NCBI GenBank assembly: GCA_964034945.1
Contig: OZ035963.1
Span: forward strand, 43,733,090 to 43,797,089
Reading direction: 5' to 3'
DNA: 64,000 bases
Source: Chrysopilus asiliformis
Taxonomy: Eukaryota; Arthropoda; Insecta; Diptera; Rhagionidae
The notes beneath the pieces are model-generated. The model searched no databases. It had not been told where the DNA came from and was given only the letters and a program-made list of their open reading frames with translations. Positions within the stretch are counted from its first letter, which is position 1, and every line of letters starts with the position of its first letter. The translations under genes were made by a program, and so were the position numbers. Positions 31,760-42,234 of the stretch are shown here, in pieces.

Positions 31760-32172
31760 AGGTCTGTTCGATATAAGTCCTGGACTTACTCCGAGTATTT
31801 TTACTTTACTCCACAAAATGGCGCATTTTCTTACTCTGAATTTGTTTTTATCGAACAACTTGGAGTAAGTTCATAGTAAATCACTAACTCTATATTATGA
31901 GTTTATAATTATAGATTATAAAATATAACAAATATAATAAATAAAACCCGAAACTACTCAAGAATATATATTGGAAATAATTTATGATGTCTTTTGTTGC
32001 ATTTCTTCTTCCAAACACTGTAAAAGAGAGGTTATGTCTGACAATCAGCTCTCAAAAGTTTACTCCAGCCAAAAACAAGAGTAAGTTCGGAGTAAGTCCA
32101 GGACTCATATCGAACAGAAAAGAGTAAAAATTTTTACTCCGAGTAAGTCCAGGACTCATATCGAACAGACCT
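31760..32172. mobile_element. MITE G, ATT duplication, Harbinger-like
   Basis: 413 bp; TIR AGGTCTGTTCGATATAAGTC with the next CTGGACTTACTCCGAGTA repeated twice near the right end; ATT duplications at 31757-31759 and 32173-32175. A second copy is at 57889-59599. Confidence 0.85.
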
Positions 32173-32212
32173 ATTAGGTAAAACAATTGGTGGGGACGGA
32201 TTTGAAGACTTA

Positions 32213-32908
32213 TGCCCGGTTCCACAGTGTGAGCTTAAGCTTCGGATTGAGGATAAGCTTTCGCTCAACTCTATTCACTGTTTCACAGTACTGGTTTAAG
32301 TGTTGAACTGAGTTCAAATGCCGGTTCAATTTGAGCCGTAAAATATTGACGCTCAAATCTGAACTCACAAGCTTAAGTGTTAGAAATGTCATTTTTCCTA
32401 TCGCGTTTCCGAAATCAAAGCGGTCGTTTTTCATTTTGATTGATACATCAAAACTGTTTGATTTTTTAAATTAGATATTTTGTTGAACTTATTATAATGG
32501 ATAGCGATTTTAGTGACATGATTGACGAAAGTGATGAAGGATATTCTGTGTTGTTACTCGTGTGGCAAGACCAAGAAGATTTCATAGCAAAAGAAATTTT
32601 AATTATTGGAATGATGGAATGATGAAAGAATATTATAGTATTGCTCGATTCCCAAGAGTGATTGCTGTCATGGACTGTAGCCATGTACGGATTCAATCTC
32701 CAGGTTTGTAAATATATATCGAAATTACTCACTACAAGTACAAACTTGAGTAACAGGAGAGGGACACTGACTTGCAAAACTCAGTGAACTTGGTTTTGTT
32801 GAACTACACATAAAATTTGACTGAAACAGTTGTAGCTTGAGCTAAAGCTTAAACTAATTATCAAGTTCAACTGAACCGAAGCTTAAGCTTGCATTGTGGA
32901 ACCGGGCA
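32213..32908 (+). mobile_element. PIF/Harbinger non-autonomous element
   Basis: 696 bp; TIR TGCCCGGTTCCACA with following AAGCTTAAGCTT-type palindromes; flanks TTA and TAG, so the target duplication is imperfect. A transposase remnant inside places it in PIF/Harbinger. Confidence 0.8.
32495..32712 (+). pseudogene. HARBI1-type transposase fragment
   Basis: An acidic start MDSDFSDMIDESDEG at 32496 resembles Harbinger transposase N-termini. After a deletion comes YYSIARFPRVIAVMDCSHV (about 32627-32690) with the first catalytic Asp in the family's V-x-G-x-D-G-x-H position, then RIQSPG and a donor-like GTTTGTAA. The other catalytic residues are missing. Confidence 0.7.
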
Positions 32909-32929
32909 TAGGTTTCCTAACTATAGTTA

Positions 32930-33864
32930 AACTATGCTACACGTTCAATCTTGCAGTCAATCATCGCATGCTGTAACAGCATTTTGAACGTCTATGGTGA
33001 TGCTGTCATGCAAATTCCATGATTGACAGCATGCTGGCCAATATCAAAATCATTTTGATATTTTTCGAGGGAGCTTTGTGAATGACAGGATGCTTGAACG
33101 TGTATGGCGAAGCTGTCAATCAATTCTCGTCATTTCAGCGTAATTTTTAGTAGTGAAAAGATGTCGCATATAAAAGAAAGTTTTTTGGGAATCATTTTTC
33201 GAGTTATATAGACAAAGAAGTGAGTTGTGGAAGACGAAAAGCGAAAAATATAAGGACAAAAATTGTTTAAATTCATATTTGTGCTGTGTGCTGTCGATTT
33301 GGCTGTTTCGAATTAACTAATGCTTGCGTGCATGATTGAGCATCTAGTGCAAATAAAGCTGATTTACAATGCAGCAGCAACTGCAACGTCACGGAGAAAG
33401 TGTTTTGATTGGTTGAGAATCGACTCTGTGACGTTAGATTTTCAGAGAGATATTTTGCTGCCGATTCATTTCTAATCCTAAATTTGAGCAGCAACGCTGA
33501 ACAGCAACGTTGACAGCTGGTTTTTGTTGGTTATGTATACAAGTGATTGACAACAAAGTTTAATTTTGGAAACGAATTTTGTGTTTAAAAGTAAGTATCA
33601 GAATATAGTTAAGATTGTTATTTATTTAATAAAAATTTAATTTAGATAATCATGGAAGAAAGGTTAATTAAACAATTCAGAAACGTCAATTTTTACTGTT
33701 GCTGTTGCTGCTTCATTGTAATTCATCCGACAGCATTTCTCTTTTTCCCGTCGCTCTTTGCGTCGATGTTGCTGTTGGCGTTGCTCCTACATTGTAAATC
33801 AGCCTATGAGCTTTTTGCTGTGACAGCATGATTGACTGCAAGATTGAACGTCTAGGGGCCGCTT
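32930..33864. mobile_element. TA-flanked element J with a nested MITE
   Basis: Shares ends ACGTTCAATCTTGCAGTCAA and the inverted GATTGAACGT...GGGGCCGCTT with the copy at 58243-59489; TA flanks both sides although the left TIR has drifted. A second TIR pair (AGCTGATTTACAATG at about 33358 and CATTGTAAATCAGC at about 33805) interrupts it where the other copy reads GCAAATAAGCTTTTTGC. Confidence 0.7.
33358..33806 (+). mobile_element. MITE nested in element J, with spliced gene start
   Basis: About 450 bp. It contains a possible 5' UTR with donor AAAA/GTAAGTAT at about 33591, an acceptor AATTTAG at about 33644 and an ATG at 33652 (MEERLIKQFRNVN), resembling the start of a MADF-type accessory gene before it runs into CTG repeats. 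This suggests derivation from a two-gene DNA transposon. Confidence 0.5.
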
Positions 33865-33866
33865 TA

Positions 33867-34412
33867 TGGTTCAACCACAATGAAGGCGGCAAGCGGCAGT
33901 GGCGGGCGGCATGGCGCCGCCACACATACCGTTGAGCCAGGTACAATGATAGCGGCACCGTCGGCATATGCTTCTATCAAAATTGAAACGTCAAAACTTA
34001 TTTAATTCATCCGCTACTTTACTCCATTTATTTTCCTTTATGTCTGTCCTTTTATATTGAGGATGGGCCAAATCGTTGAGCATTGTATTTCCTTTTACGA
34101 ACTCTTTTAATTTTTCCTCCGTTGTCGGCATCCTGCAAAACAAAACGTCAAAAATCTGCATAGAATGTGGCGCCGAATGTGGTTGTCACAAAACAACGAC
34201 GAAAAATCGTCATAGAATGTGGCGCCGAATGTGGTGGTTTTCATAAAACATTTTGGGCGGCGGCGGCAAGTGTGACTTTGTTTCATACTCGGCGGCGAAA
34301 GAAAAAGTGCGCTGCCGTTGCCGCTGTATTGTAGCAGCTCTCGTTACGCTACGTGAGTGCAAAAAAATGCCGCCCGCCGCTGCCGCTTACCGCATTCACT
34401 GTGGTTGAACCA
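33867..34412. mobile_element. GC-rich TIR element K, TTA duplication
   Basis: 546 bp; TIR TGGTTCAACCACAATGAAGG then CGGCAAGCGGCAGTGGCGGG and its mirror; TTA at 33864-33866 and 34413-34415. Internal AGAATGTGGCGCCGAATGTGG occurs twice (about 34160 and 34215). 3-bp TTA target suggests Harbinger. Confidence 0.85.
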
Positions 34413-34510
34413 TTATATTATCCCGCGGTCACAGTCGCTGACACAGTCTGGAGTAAATGCTTACTAGCTCTGACAAGTCTGTACTGACGGGACTTTTTTG
34501 TAATCAGTAC

Positions 34511-35141
34511 CAGGGTTGGGACTTGGGGATTTGTAAAAGGTACTATTTTTGCCCAAAAAGGGTACTAGATTGAGATAATGTGGTACTAGATTTTTTTTAA
34601 CTATCGTGCAACCAAAATCGTTTTTTATGCTTATTACATAGGAGTCAAGAAAAATCTAAATCTCGTAATTTTGGAAAAAAAAATCCTTAACCTGTAAATA
34701 TAACCGTTCTCGGTCAAAAAATACTCTAGAAAAACTTCAAAAAATCAATAAAAATTGTCTAGATGTATTTGTTTTAAATTTTCGCTTTTATTTCAATTTT
34801 AAATTTTTGTATAAACTCCATCTAAAAACTTAAATTTCGAGAAGTATTTTGAGCTATTGCTAATATAAATCATATTTCCATGGCCTACGATTGATTTTCA
34901 TATCTCCCTTAATAAGACGAAATCAGTAGTCTTTAATTAAAGAGTTGTGGCGGGATCATTTAAAAAAGTACTTTTTTCTAATACATAGAAAAGAGATGGC
35001 TTTTTAAAGTGAGCTATAAATTCAGATAAAATCATTTTTTATATAAACCATTAAAAGGTACCAGATTCATGGGCTGTGGTACTAGGGTACTAAATAAGTC
35101 AAAAAGGTACTAGATCTAGTACATATGTACCTATAACCCTG
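34511..35141. mobile_element. hAT-like MITE rich in GGTACTAG
   Basis: 631 bp; ends CAGGGTTGGGAC and, inverted, CAGGGTTATAGG; 8-bp flanks ATCAGTAC and GTCAGTAT differ at two positions. CAGGG ends and 8-bp target suggest hAT. Subterminal motif GGTACTA is repeated at both ends. Confidence 0.65.
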
Positions 35142-35145
35142 GTCA

Positions 35146-35690
35146 GTATCAGAGAACAATTACTACTATAGAAAGGAAAGCTCTAACAAAAGTTTTTGCG
35201 TTGGAAGCGTACATCCGAAAATTTATATAGCTGTTACATGACATGTACATGAACACTGAACGATTTGGTGGTGTGTAACAGTGTTGCCAGTGTTTAATTT
35301 TTAAGTGAGCAAATGTTAATATTTTTTTGAAATATTTTTTTTATTGTAAATATTTTTAAAAATGTGACTTTCCACACCACTTTCAACAAGTATAATTTTT
35401 AATTAGAACACTTTATGACTAATATAATACGTGGTACGAATTTTATTTTTTTATTAACTTAAAATTCACAATTTTTTTGCAAAAAACTCATTAACGTTTT
35501 AGTTCTAAGGAAAAATATGGCTTGCTCGAGAGGTACCACACTTTGGCGCGTTATCATTTATTTTAGATGGCTGATTCCCCTTGAGGCACATAGTTAACAA
35601 CACATAAACACTGAAATGTTTCTTCACCAAAAGAAAATCCCCAAAATACAATGCAATAACAATTACAATAACACATATTATACAAAACTA
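35146..35690. repeat. Left arm of a 10-kb-spaced inverted repeat pair
   Basis: About 545 bp are the reverse complement of about 45766-46308 with scattered changes, including CTCGAGAGGTACCACACTTT and the AAACACTGAAATGTTTCTTC box. Unclassified dispersed repeat. Confidence 0.85.
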
Positions 35691-36364
35691 GGGGCTGTGT
35701 CCCGAACTGCTTCGCGGTTCACACCCAAACCACAGGTCGGCCTTCGGCTTTGAATCATACTCGGCCTACGGCCACGCGTTTTATATCTTTATCTATACTG
35801 AAAAATATCGGGAAAAATTTGACAATATATTTTGAAATAATAGGTTATTGCGCATTACACAAAAAGTTTATAAAAATACACGGAAATTTCAAATTAAACA
35901 ATAATATAGATTCTGCGCCCCTGGAAGAACCACGCCTTACTCGGCTCTTGACCTCGGGTCTGACTTTGCATGGAGCGGGGTGATATTATTGAGCGAACAA
36001 TTTCCCTGAAGGCAGGCCTTCCTAATGGAGAAAACCTAATCCAAGTCCCGTCAGTGTTGTAGTAGATAGCAGGCGAGGGAGTCTACCGAGAAGGTAGGGG
36101 GTAGATATTAATGGGCGAAAAATTTCCTTGAGGAATGACTTCTCTATTAGTGAAAGCCGCACCCCAATCGGTTGAACGGTTCGAAAGTTATCAGGGGAGA
36201 GGTATCGAAGAAGAGGGGAAAGGTCAATAAAAATCAGCCTATCATTTATTCTGCCAGTAACTCTACGTGTGTGCAAAGTTTCGTCGAAATCGGTTGGGCC
36301 GTTTTCACGTGATGTCGGAACAAAATTCGACGGACAGACAGAATTACAGATTTATTATATGTGT
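35691..36364. mobile_element. Helitron-like or repeat DNA without ORF
   Basis: GC-richer than the flanks, with TCGGCCTTCGGC and TCGGCCTACGGCC hairpins at the left and the AAAGTTTCGTCGAAATCGGT box, a CGGACAGACAGA run and a TTATTATATGTGTAGATAG end at the right, a combination typical of Helitron-like elements. No protein. Confidence 0.4.
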
Positions 36365-36479
36365 AGATAGCTTGCATACCCGCCGTTGTGGGGCAAAAGT
36401 TTTTTGTAAAAATTTTCTTCGCAAAAAAAACAACGAAATAACTTAAAAACTTTTGAAAAACATCGTTATGCCTTCAGGA

Positions 36480-37375
36480 CTTCCCGTTCCGAATTTTAAA
36501 ATTCTAACACCAGATTCGTGATCAGCGACCTCGAAAAGCCCCTAATGCCATTTTTTCCCGGAAAAAATGGGAAAAAGGATATTTGTGTTATCCTTACAGA
36601 ACTTTCCGTTTATAATTTCGAAAATCGAACACCGGATTCGTGATCAGCGACCCCGAAAATCCCCTAATGCCATTTTTTCCCGGAAAAAATGGGAAAAGGA
36701 TTATTACAGGACCTTCCGTTTTGAATTTTGAGAATCTAACACCGGATTCGTGATCAGCGATCCCGAAAAGCCCCTAATGCCATTTTCCCCGGAAAAAATG
36801 GGAAAAAGGATATTTGCGTTATCCTTACAGGACCTTTCGTTTTGAATTTTGAAAATCTAACACCGGCTTAGTGATCAGCGACCCCGAAAACCCCATAATG
36901 TCAATTTTTCCGGGGAAGAATGGGAAAAATGATATTTGGGTTATCCTCACAGGACCTCTCGTTTTGAATTTTGAAAATCTAACACCGGATTCGTGATCAG
37001 CGATCCCGAAAAGCCCCTAATGCCATTTTCCCCGGAAAAAATGGGAAAAAGGATATTTGCGTTATCCTTACAGGACCTTTCGTTTTGAATTTTGAAAATC
37101 TAACACCGGCTTAGTGATCAGCGAGCCCGAAAACCCCATAATGTCAATTTTTCCGGGGAAGAATGGGAAAAATGATATTTGGGTTATCCTCACAGGACCT
37201 CTCGTTTTGAATTTTGAAAATCTAACACCGGATTCGTGATCAGCGATCCCGAAAAGCCCCTAATGCCATTTTCCCCGGAAAAAATGGGAAAAAGGATATT
37301 TGCGTTATCCTTACAGGACCTTCCGTTTTGAATTTTGAAAATCTAACACCGGATTCGTGTCAACGACCGCAAAAA
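36480..37375. repeat. Satellite-like array with higher-order structure
   Basis: Eight monomers of about 120 bp, each with (T/C)TAACACCGG(A/C)TT, GTGATCAGCGA and GATATTTG(C/G)GTTATCC (monomer markers at about 36503, 36625, 36737, 36857, 36980, 37100, 37220, 37341). From 36720 on, pairs alternate two variants, giving a 240-bp higher-order repeat present about 2.5 times almost unchanged. Related diverged monomers occur at 6040-6330. Confidence 0.9.
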
Positions 37376-37540
37376 CCTCCGAGTGAAACTTTTCAGCCTC
37401 CTATTTCGGAAAACCCCTTATTAGTAAGCGCATAGGCGATAGTTGGGACATATTGTGAAAGTTTCAGGTCTCTAGCTTCAGGGGTTTGGGCTGGGCGTTG
37501 ATGAGTCAGTCACTCAGTCAGGTTAAACGATTTTATATAT

Positions 37541-39085
37541 GGGTGATTCTCTGGAAAAAGCTCCCTTTGTAGGTCGAAAATGTCTCCATGGTCAGTTCAA
37601 CGAAATAATAACATATGACTCATTAGATCGATAAATAATGAAATACTTTATGTTTTTAAAAACTGATCCTTCGATTTTTAGCGTTTTAAAAAAAATCGTT
37701 TTCACGGGAATGACGCTCTTTTTCTGCGCGTATCTTTTTATCATTGGCTGCTCTACCAGCGGTTTTGCGTCGTCCCATAATACTAAAGAAGGATGTAAGT
37801 ATTTCGCATTGATTACAACTTAGTAAATGTTAAAAAAAAACATACCAAACATAAGTCATTTCCATGACTAACAGCGAAACACGGGAATGACGCCACGGGA
37901 ATGATGAAAAACGAAGTTTTTTCTTCTTAAAACCAAAACTATTGAATAGTTTTTTTCCAGACTTTGTATAATTTTTACAGTTTTAATAATACATTAATTA
38001 GTTACAATATCTATTCTAAACATAAAAAATATCCACGGGAATGATGAAAATTTATGAACGAAGCACAAACTCAACCACTCACTTCAAAATTGCGTATATA
38101 ATTGATGCACGTGCTCTTCTTTCAAAATGACTTTGGAAAATGGAACAACTTTACCGTAATATTTGAAAGTGTTGCCATTAGCTGCCAACCGTTTATTTCG
38201 ATTTAAGAGCATTTATATTTTTGCCACGGGAATGATGCCAAAACATGAAGACACGTGCTTTTGGGTGCGTAAAAGTGCTAAGTTTTTTTCTTTTATTTAT
38301 TTTGTAAAGAGTGTTAAGTGCATTCAATCATTTGTTAACTCGGTACGTATCACGCCATCCAGACCTACCGGAAACGTTGACAGGGCTGTTAATAGAAATG
38401 TCATTAGAAAATTTTGTTGTGACGTAGGTGGGCTGCTGATTCTGGCATGACGTTTCAGTTCCAGAAATGCGTTGAGCAGTAAACAACTGAGAGTAGTAAA
38501 TATGACGATCTGTGATTTCACTTTTTTCTTTAAAATCTCCGCACTAAAATTAAAGTCGGCCTCCAGCTGCTCCCACGATGTCTTTTTCAAATAATTTCTT
38601 TGTAAAAATTACTTTTAAACAGCATTCGTTTATAGAACGGAGCATTTCTGCACGTGAAAAATTAGAATCCGCCATCTTAAATTCCATTTCTGTAACGATT
38701 TCTGTTAGCAAAGATGTCAGCAAAAACTGTCAGACTTTTCTGTCGTAACAGCTGACTTTTCAATCTTCACTAGACATAACATCAGACGTAACAGCGACAG
38801 TGACGGGATTCATGGCAGGTGTGGATTACTAGCATGCGTTTTTCTAAAAATTTATAAAACTAAGCGATAAATTAATTTTATACAACCCAAAACAAGGAGG
38901 AGACACGTCACGGGAATGAAGTTTTGGGGTTTTGAGTTTATTTTTTGTAAAATTCATCAACAAATTAAAAAAAATTGAAATTGATAAGGAAAGAAGACTA
39001 ACAAAGACTGCTGTTATTCATATTTTTATTTTTCGACCTTAAACTTGAGTACCTCCGAAAAGGAGCTTTTTCCAGAGAATCACCC
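37541..39085. mobile_element. 1.5-kb TIR element carrying six CACGGGAATGA motifs
   Basis: TIR of 24 perfect bp, GGGTGATTCTCTGGAAAAAG then CTCC, followed on both sides, after a gap, by GGTCGAAAA. ATAT flanks both ends (37537-37540 and 39086-39089) and the host Helitron end becomes continuous when it is removed. CACGGGAATGA occurs at 37703, 37880, 37894, 38034, 38225 and 38909, all in one orientation. Superfamily unknown. Confidence 0.8.
38460..38676 (-). pseudogene. Possible Myb/SANT-like accessory fragment
   Basis: Minus strand from ATG 38674: MADSNFSRAEMLRSI, then a frameshift, then TSWEQLEADFNFS and EILKKKVKSQ. Trp, hydrophobic-acidic FN and L-K-K-K spacing resembles the last two helices of Myb/SANT-like domains of DNA transposon accessory proteins. 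Weak, and the C-terminal part is not recognised. Confidence 0.25.
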
Positions 39086-39175
39086 ATATAGAGATGGTTT
39101 TCACTTTTTCCAATAAAAGACGATGCGTAACAGATATTTTTAATTTTACATTTAAAAAAATCAATTTCAACAAAA

Positions 39176-39290
39176 AAAAAATCAAAAAAAAAATTTTGCC
39201 ACCGCTCAGAATTGAACCAGTACCTGGCGCGATGTAGTTTATACTTATTCAGTAGTAAGAATATAAATTTTAAAGATAAATTAAGTAATA
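39176..39290 (-). repeat. tRNA-derived SINE-like repeat, copy 1
   Basis: Minus strand: AATAAGTATAAACTAC, GCGCCAGG, then GGTTCAATTC and GGTGGCAAAATTTTTT. Resembles the anticodon and T arms of a tRNA with B box, followed by a T-run. Confidence 0.5.
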
Positions 39291-39741
39291 AAAAACAGGC
39301 AGTCATTGGGGACTGCCAACAGAAGTGAAAACAATAATATATGTAAGGTAATAATTATTTTGTCGTGTATCTATACCTATATATTTTTCAACCTGAAATT
39401 TTGAAAATATATGCTAATAAACAGTAAATTTCAAATAAAAGTCAATATGCATATTAAGGTTTGAATTCCTGAGCAGCACATGATTTTCTTATACAAAAAA
39501 TAGCTAGAGATATTTAATTTTTTCTTTATATGAATGCCACGTGCTGTTCAGAGATTTTCTATCTCATTTTACTTTGCTGTATATATTTTCCGTATAAAAA
39601 ATCAAATGAAAGGAAATCAGCATTCTTTTCTTAAGCTGTTAAATTAGTATGTCGGTGACGCGAACTCATAAGAATTTACCCATCCAAAAATCGCCCAACG
39701 TGCCTAAAGAAGTATAATATAAATAAAATAAATAATTTAAG

Positions 39742-39862
39742 GTCAAAAAAAATTAAAAAAAAAACATTTTGTCACCACTCGGAATCGAACCTCTGGCGCA
39801 TTGTAGTCTAACACTTATCCAGCAATAAAAATGTAAACTTAAAGATAAATTAAGTAATAAAA
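39742..39862 (-). repeat. tRNA-derived SINE-like repeat, copy 2
   Basis: Minus strand: CTGGATAAGTGTTAGACTAC, ATGCGCCAGA, then GGTTCGATTCC, a perfect pol III B box, and GGTGACAAAATG followed by T-runs. Its tail TAAAGATAAATTAAGTAAT is shared with copy 1. Confidence 0.55.
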
Positions 39863-39894
39863 TATTAATAAAAGTAAATAAATCAACAAAAAAA

Positions 39895-40015
39895 ATAATT
39901 GAAAAAAGAAAGAATTTTGTCTAAATAAGAATTGAACCCGGTGCCTGGCGCGTGGTAGTCCAACTTCTAACTCACTGCGGGGAATGTCGTGTTAACAATG
40001 AAGAGTTAGTTAGCG
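39895..40015 (-). repeat. tRNA-derived SINE-like repeat, copy 3
   Basis: Minus strand: GCAGTGAGTTAGAAGTTGGA (A-box-like), CTACCACGCGCCAGGCACC, GGGTTCAATTC and GACAAAATTC. The acceptor stem does not pair fully, so it is not called a tRNA gene. Confidence 0.5.
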
Positions 40016-40480
40016 GCATATTTATAATTTTGAAAGGCAAATAACCTTTAAGTATTATTAAAAATTGAAAAAAAGTAAAACGGACATATCTACAGCTATA
40101 GAGCTTTCATTTAAAAAAAATAACTAAAAAGAAAAAAAAATAATTTAAAACTATGTCCATTAATAGCGTGTTTAAAATTCGGGAGTGGCGTTAAATTTAC
40201 ACTAAATAAAATCCTTGTAAAATATGTATATTCAGGCGTAACAAAAAAATCTAATTAAAATCTTAATACGACTAATTCCTATTTACGATTTTTGTAATGT
40301 TTTCGAAATCAGAATTTTTAGTATAACAAATTTTACCGCTTTTATTAATTTTTAGTAGGTGTTTAAAATTATTTATTATCTCGATTTATCTTTCATCTAT
40401 CACAAACATAGTGGTTTCACTTGAAAGTTTTTTTTTTATTTCAGTAAGATTCTATTGTTAAGTTTGGTGATCATGGCGAC

Positions 40481-40508
40481 TGTTATGGGGGGGGGGGGGG
40501 GGGGGGGG
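40481..40508 (+). repeat. Poly-G tract
   Basis: About 22 consecutive G at the LINE 5' boundary. Could be native to the 5' UTR or an expansion. Confidence 0.8.
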
Positions 40509-40775
40509 AATCGGCTGATTACTGTCAGCCCCGTAACCTGTAGTAGGATCATCCCCCCACCGAAACTGGGCCGGTCATGTTTCGGGTAGTTGTGGGTGTG
40601 TGGGGCTGATAGTCGTAATGGGGCCCGCTCCATTACGATTCGCAAGAGCATGCGTTGCCTCCTCGTGGCGATCACCGGTAACTAGTCTCTCTAGGCCAAA
40701 ACGCAGCGCTAAAGGAGCAAACCTTGACAAAAAAAAACCCCAATCCAAGGTGGAACAGCATATGCTGAGGGATGA

Positions 40776-42192
40776 ATGGCTAGAGGGTTATCTAGTCGCG
40801 AATATGCGGACTCAGGATACCTGGCGACCTCTTGTTTCAATCAGCCTTACGCCCGTAAGGGAGCTCTGCGGGCGCGGACCTTCCCCTTCTCGCCTCACTC
40901 GTGGGACCTAAATATGAATCCTGAAAACAAAAGCCCTTTGTGTAGTGATGTCCCATCAAACCCTACCCCTTCCACCCCTAATCCCCCAAACCCCACTCCA
41001 TCATCCTCCATTCTCCCAAAATTCCCAACTATACAGGGTAATAGGGACACCCCTAAACCCTTCCCTTCGCCGGCTTCATCTCTGACGTCTTCAATATCGC
41101 TGAGTGCGCTAAATTTCCGGGAACTTAGCAGTTCTCTGGATAGCCTGGACACTCTAGTGGAACTGGAGCAATCAGAGGTGAAGAACAGTGCTACTGAGAG
41201 TGCGCTGGAGACCGTCAAGTCTTCGGAAGATTCTCGTAGTGCGAAACCAGATCCGTCAGGAAGAAAGAAGTACGTCTTCTACAAATCTTCGCGACGGTAT
41301 CTGGAAAAGATGAAGAAAATTGATCCCGCAGCCTTAAGCGCAAGAGATAAGGCTCTGATAGCATCCTTCGAGAAATCGAGGATTGCCAAACCGGAGGGTG
41401 AACCGCCGCTCAGTCTGTCTCTTGAAGCGAAGGGTAAACTGATGAAAACCGCAAACCCCCTGCGCAGGAGGTGAGCGCGGCTAGTAGGAAAATAGGAGGC
41501 AATACCAGCAAGCAACAGGCGGTTGCAACAGCTAGGGCATCTGCCGGACCCTCAACCTCAACGGGAGCTAACGCCAGCACAGGCAAGAGCTTGGTTAAGA
41601 CCAAGAGGGTGAGATCTCAGGGGGAAGAAACGGGCAACGAGCCGAAAAAGCAGAGAACATCGGCGAGCGTAGGCACTGCCGATGTGGGCACCCCCGACCA
41701 TCTTAAAGTGGCCATCGTCGATAACAGTGATCCTGATGGTAAGATCACATACGATCGGTGGCTACTAATAGAAGCCAAAATACTTGAAGCACTAGCCGGG
41801 GACCCCGAGAAAAGTATTCCTCCAGTTAGATGGAATGCTTTTCTCGGGGTCCCCGGCTAGTGCCCCGTGGCACCTTCCACGGGGCCGGCTGGCTTAAAGG
41901 GGTCAAGGTGGTCATGTGCGACAGCGAGGAGTCCTTGAGCTTCCTCTCCAAAACCATCTCCAGTATAGGAGAACTTTGGGAAGGGTCCCAGCTACAGGTC
42001 ATCCCACGCAGTGCACTGCCGCTGAGACCCAAAGCTTGGATGTGGATTCCCCCACCGGAACTACCGGATGAATCCATATTGAGGATATTGGAGGCGCAGA
42101 ACCCTGAAATCTCAGTCAAAGACTGGAAGATTTTGAAGTCCCTCAAAGGGGCTAAGGGTAACGGCAAGGACTACCAGATCCTATTGGATTAA
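40776..42192 (+). pseudogene. LINE ORF1 (Gag-like, DUF4780), broken twice
   Basis: The first frame (40776-41474) has a Pro/Ser/Thr-rich N-terminus and a KKYVFYKSSRRYLEKMKK basic region near residue 165. It stops at CGCAGGAGGTGA and continues in another frame from 41471 with a Ser/Thr/Lys-rich linker and TYDRWLLIEAKILEALAGD. An inverted duplication (41789-41863) then cuts the frame, and the DUF4780-like part follows (41880-42192): WLKGVKVVMCDSEESLSFL, IGELWEGSQL, LRPKAWMWIPPPEL, ILRILEAQNPEISVKDWKIL. In related elements this domain behaves as an RNA-binding nucleoprotein; that is inference here. Confidence 0.75.
41789..41863. repeat. Perfect 26-bp hairpin inside ORF1
   Basis: 41789-41814 (GCACTAGCCGGGGACCCCGA plus GAAAAG) is the exact reverse complement of 41838-41863, loop 23 nt. 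The left arm fits the coding sequence (ALAGDPEK), so the right arm is the added inverted copy. Confidence 0.95.
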
Positions 42193-42234
42193 AAGTCCAG
42201 CCTATCCCTTGCAAAGTCTTCTGGGACCATTCAT

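Larger units (their letters stand above)
36365..39094 (-). mobile_element. Helitron-like element, interrupted near its 5' end
   Basis: On the minus strand the 5' end reads A/TCTCTATAT at 39094, continues as ATATAAAATCGTTTAACC at 37540 after an inserted element, and includes the ACTGACTGAGTGACTGACTC box. The 3' side at about 36366-36390 is GCCCCACAACGGCGGGT, a hairpin, then GCTATC, close to but not the canonical CTRR end. The interior is a satellite-like array. No Rep/helicase is present. Confidence 0.6.
39095..40455. other. AT-rich tract with three tRNA-like repeats
   Basis: No coding region. Minus-strand B-box-like sequences GGTTCAATTC (39209-39218), GGTTCGATTCC (39781-39791) and GGTTCAATTC (39929-39938) sit in related blocks; the rest is A/T-rich low-complexity. 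Confidence 0.6.

Noticed and set aside
36480..37375. Regular repeat spacing considered as a CRISPR array
   Set aside because: Monomers are contiguous 120-bp units without unique spacers, in an insect-type genome with no cas genes.
39742..39862. Functional tRNA gene
   Set aside because: B box present but no complete cloverleaf or acceptor stem could be drawn by eye.
40436..40675. Minus-strand frame with a proline run
   Set aside because: The run is a translation of the poly-G tract; nothing else supports a gene.
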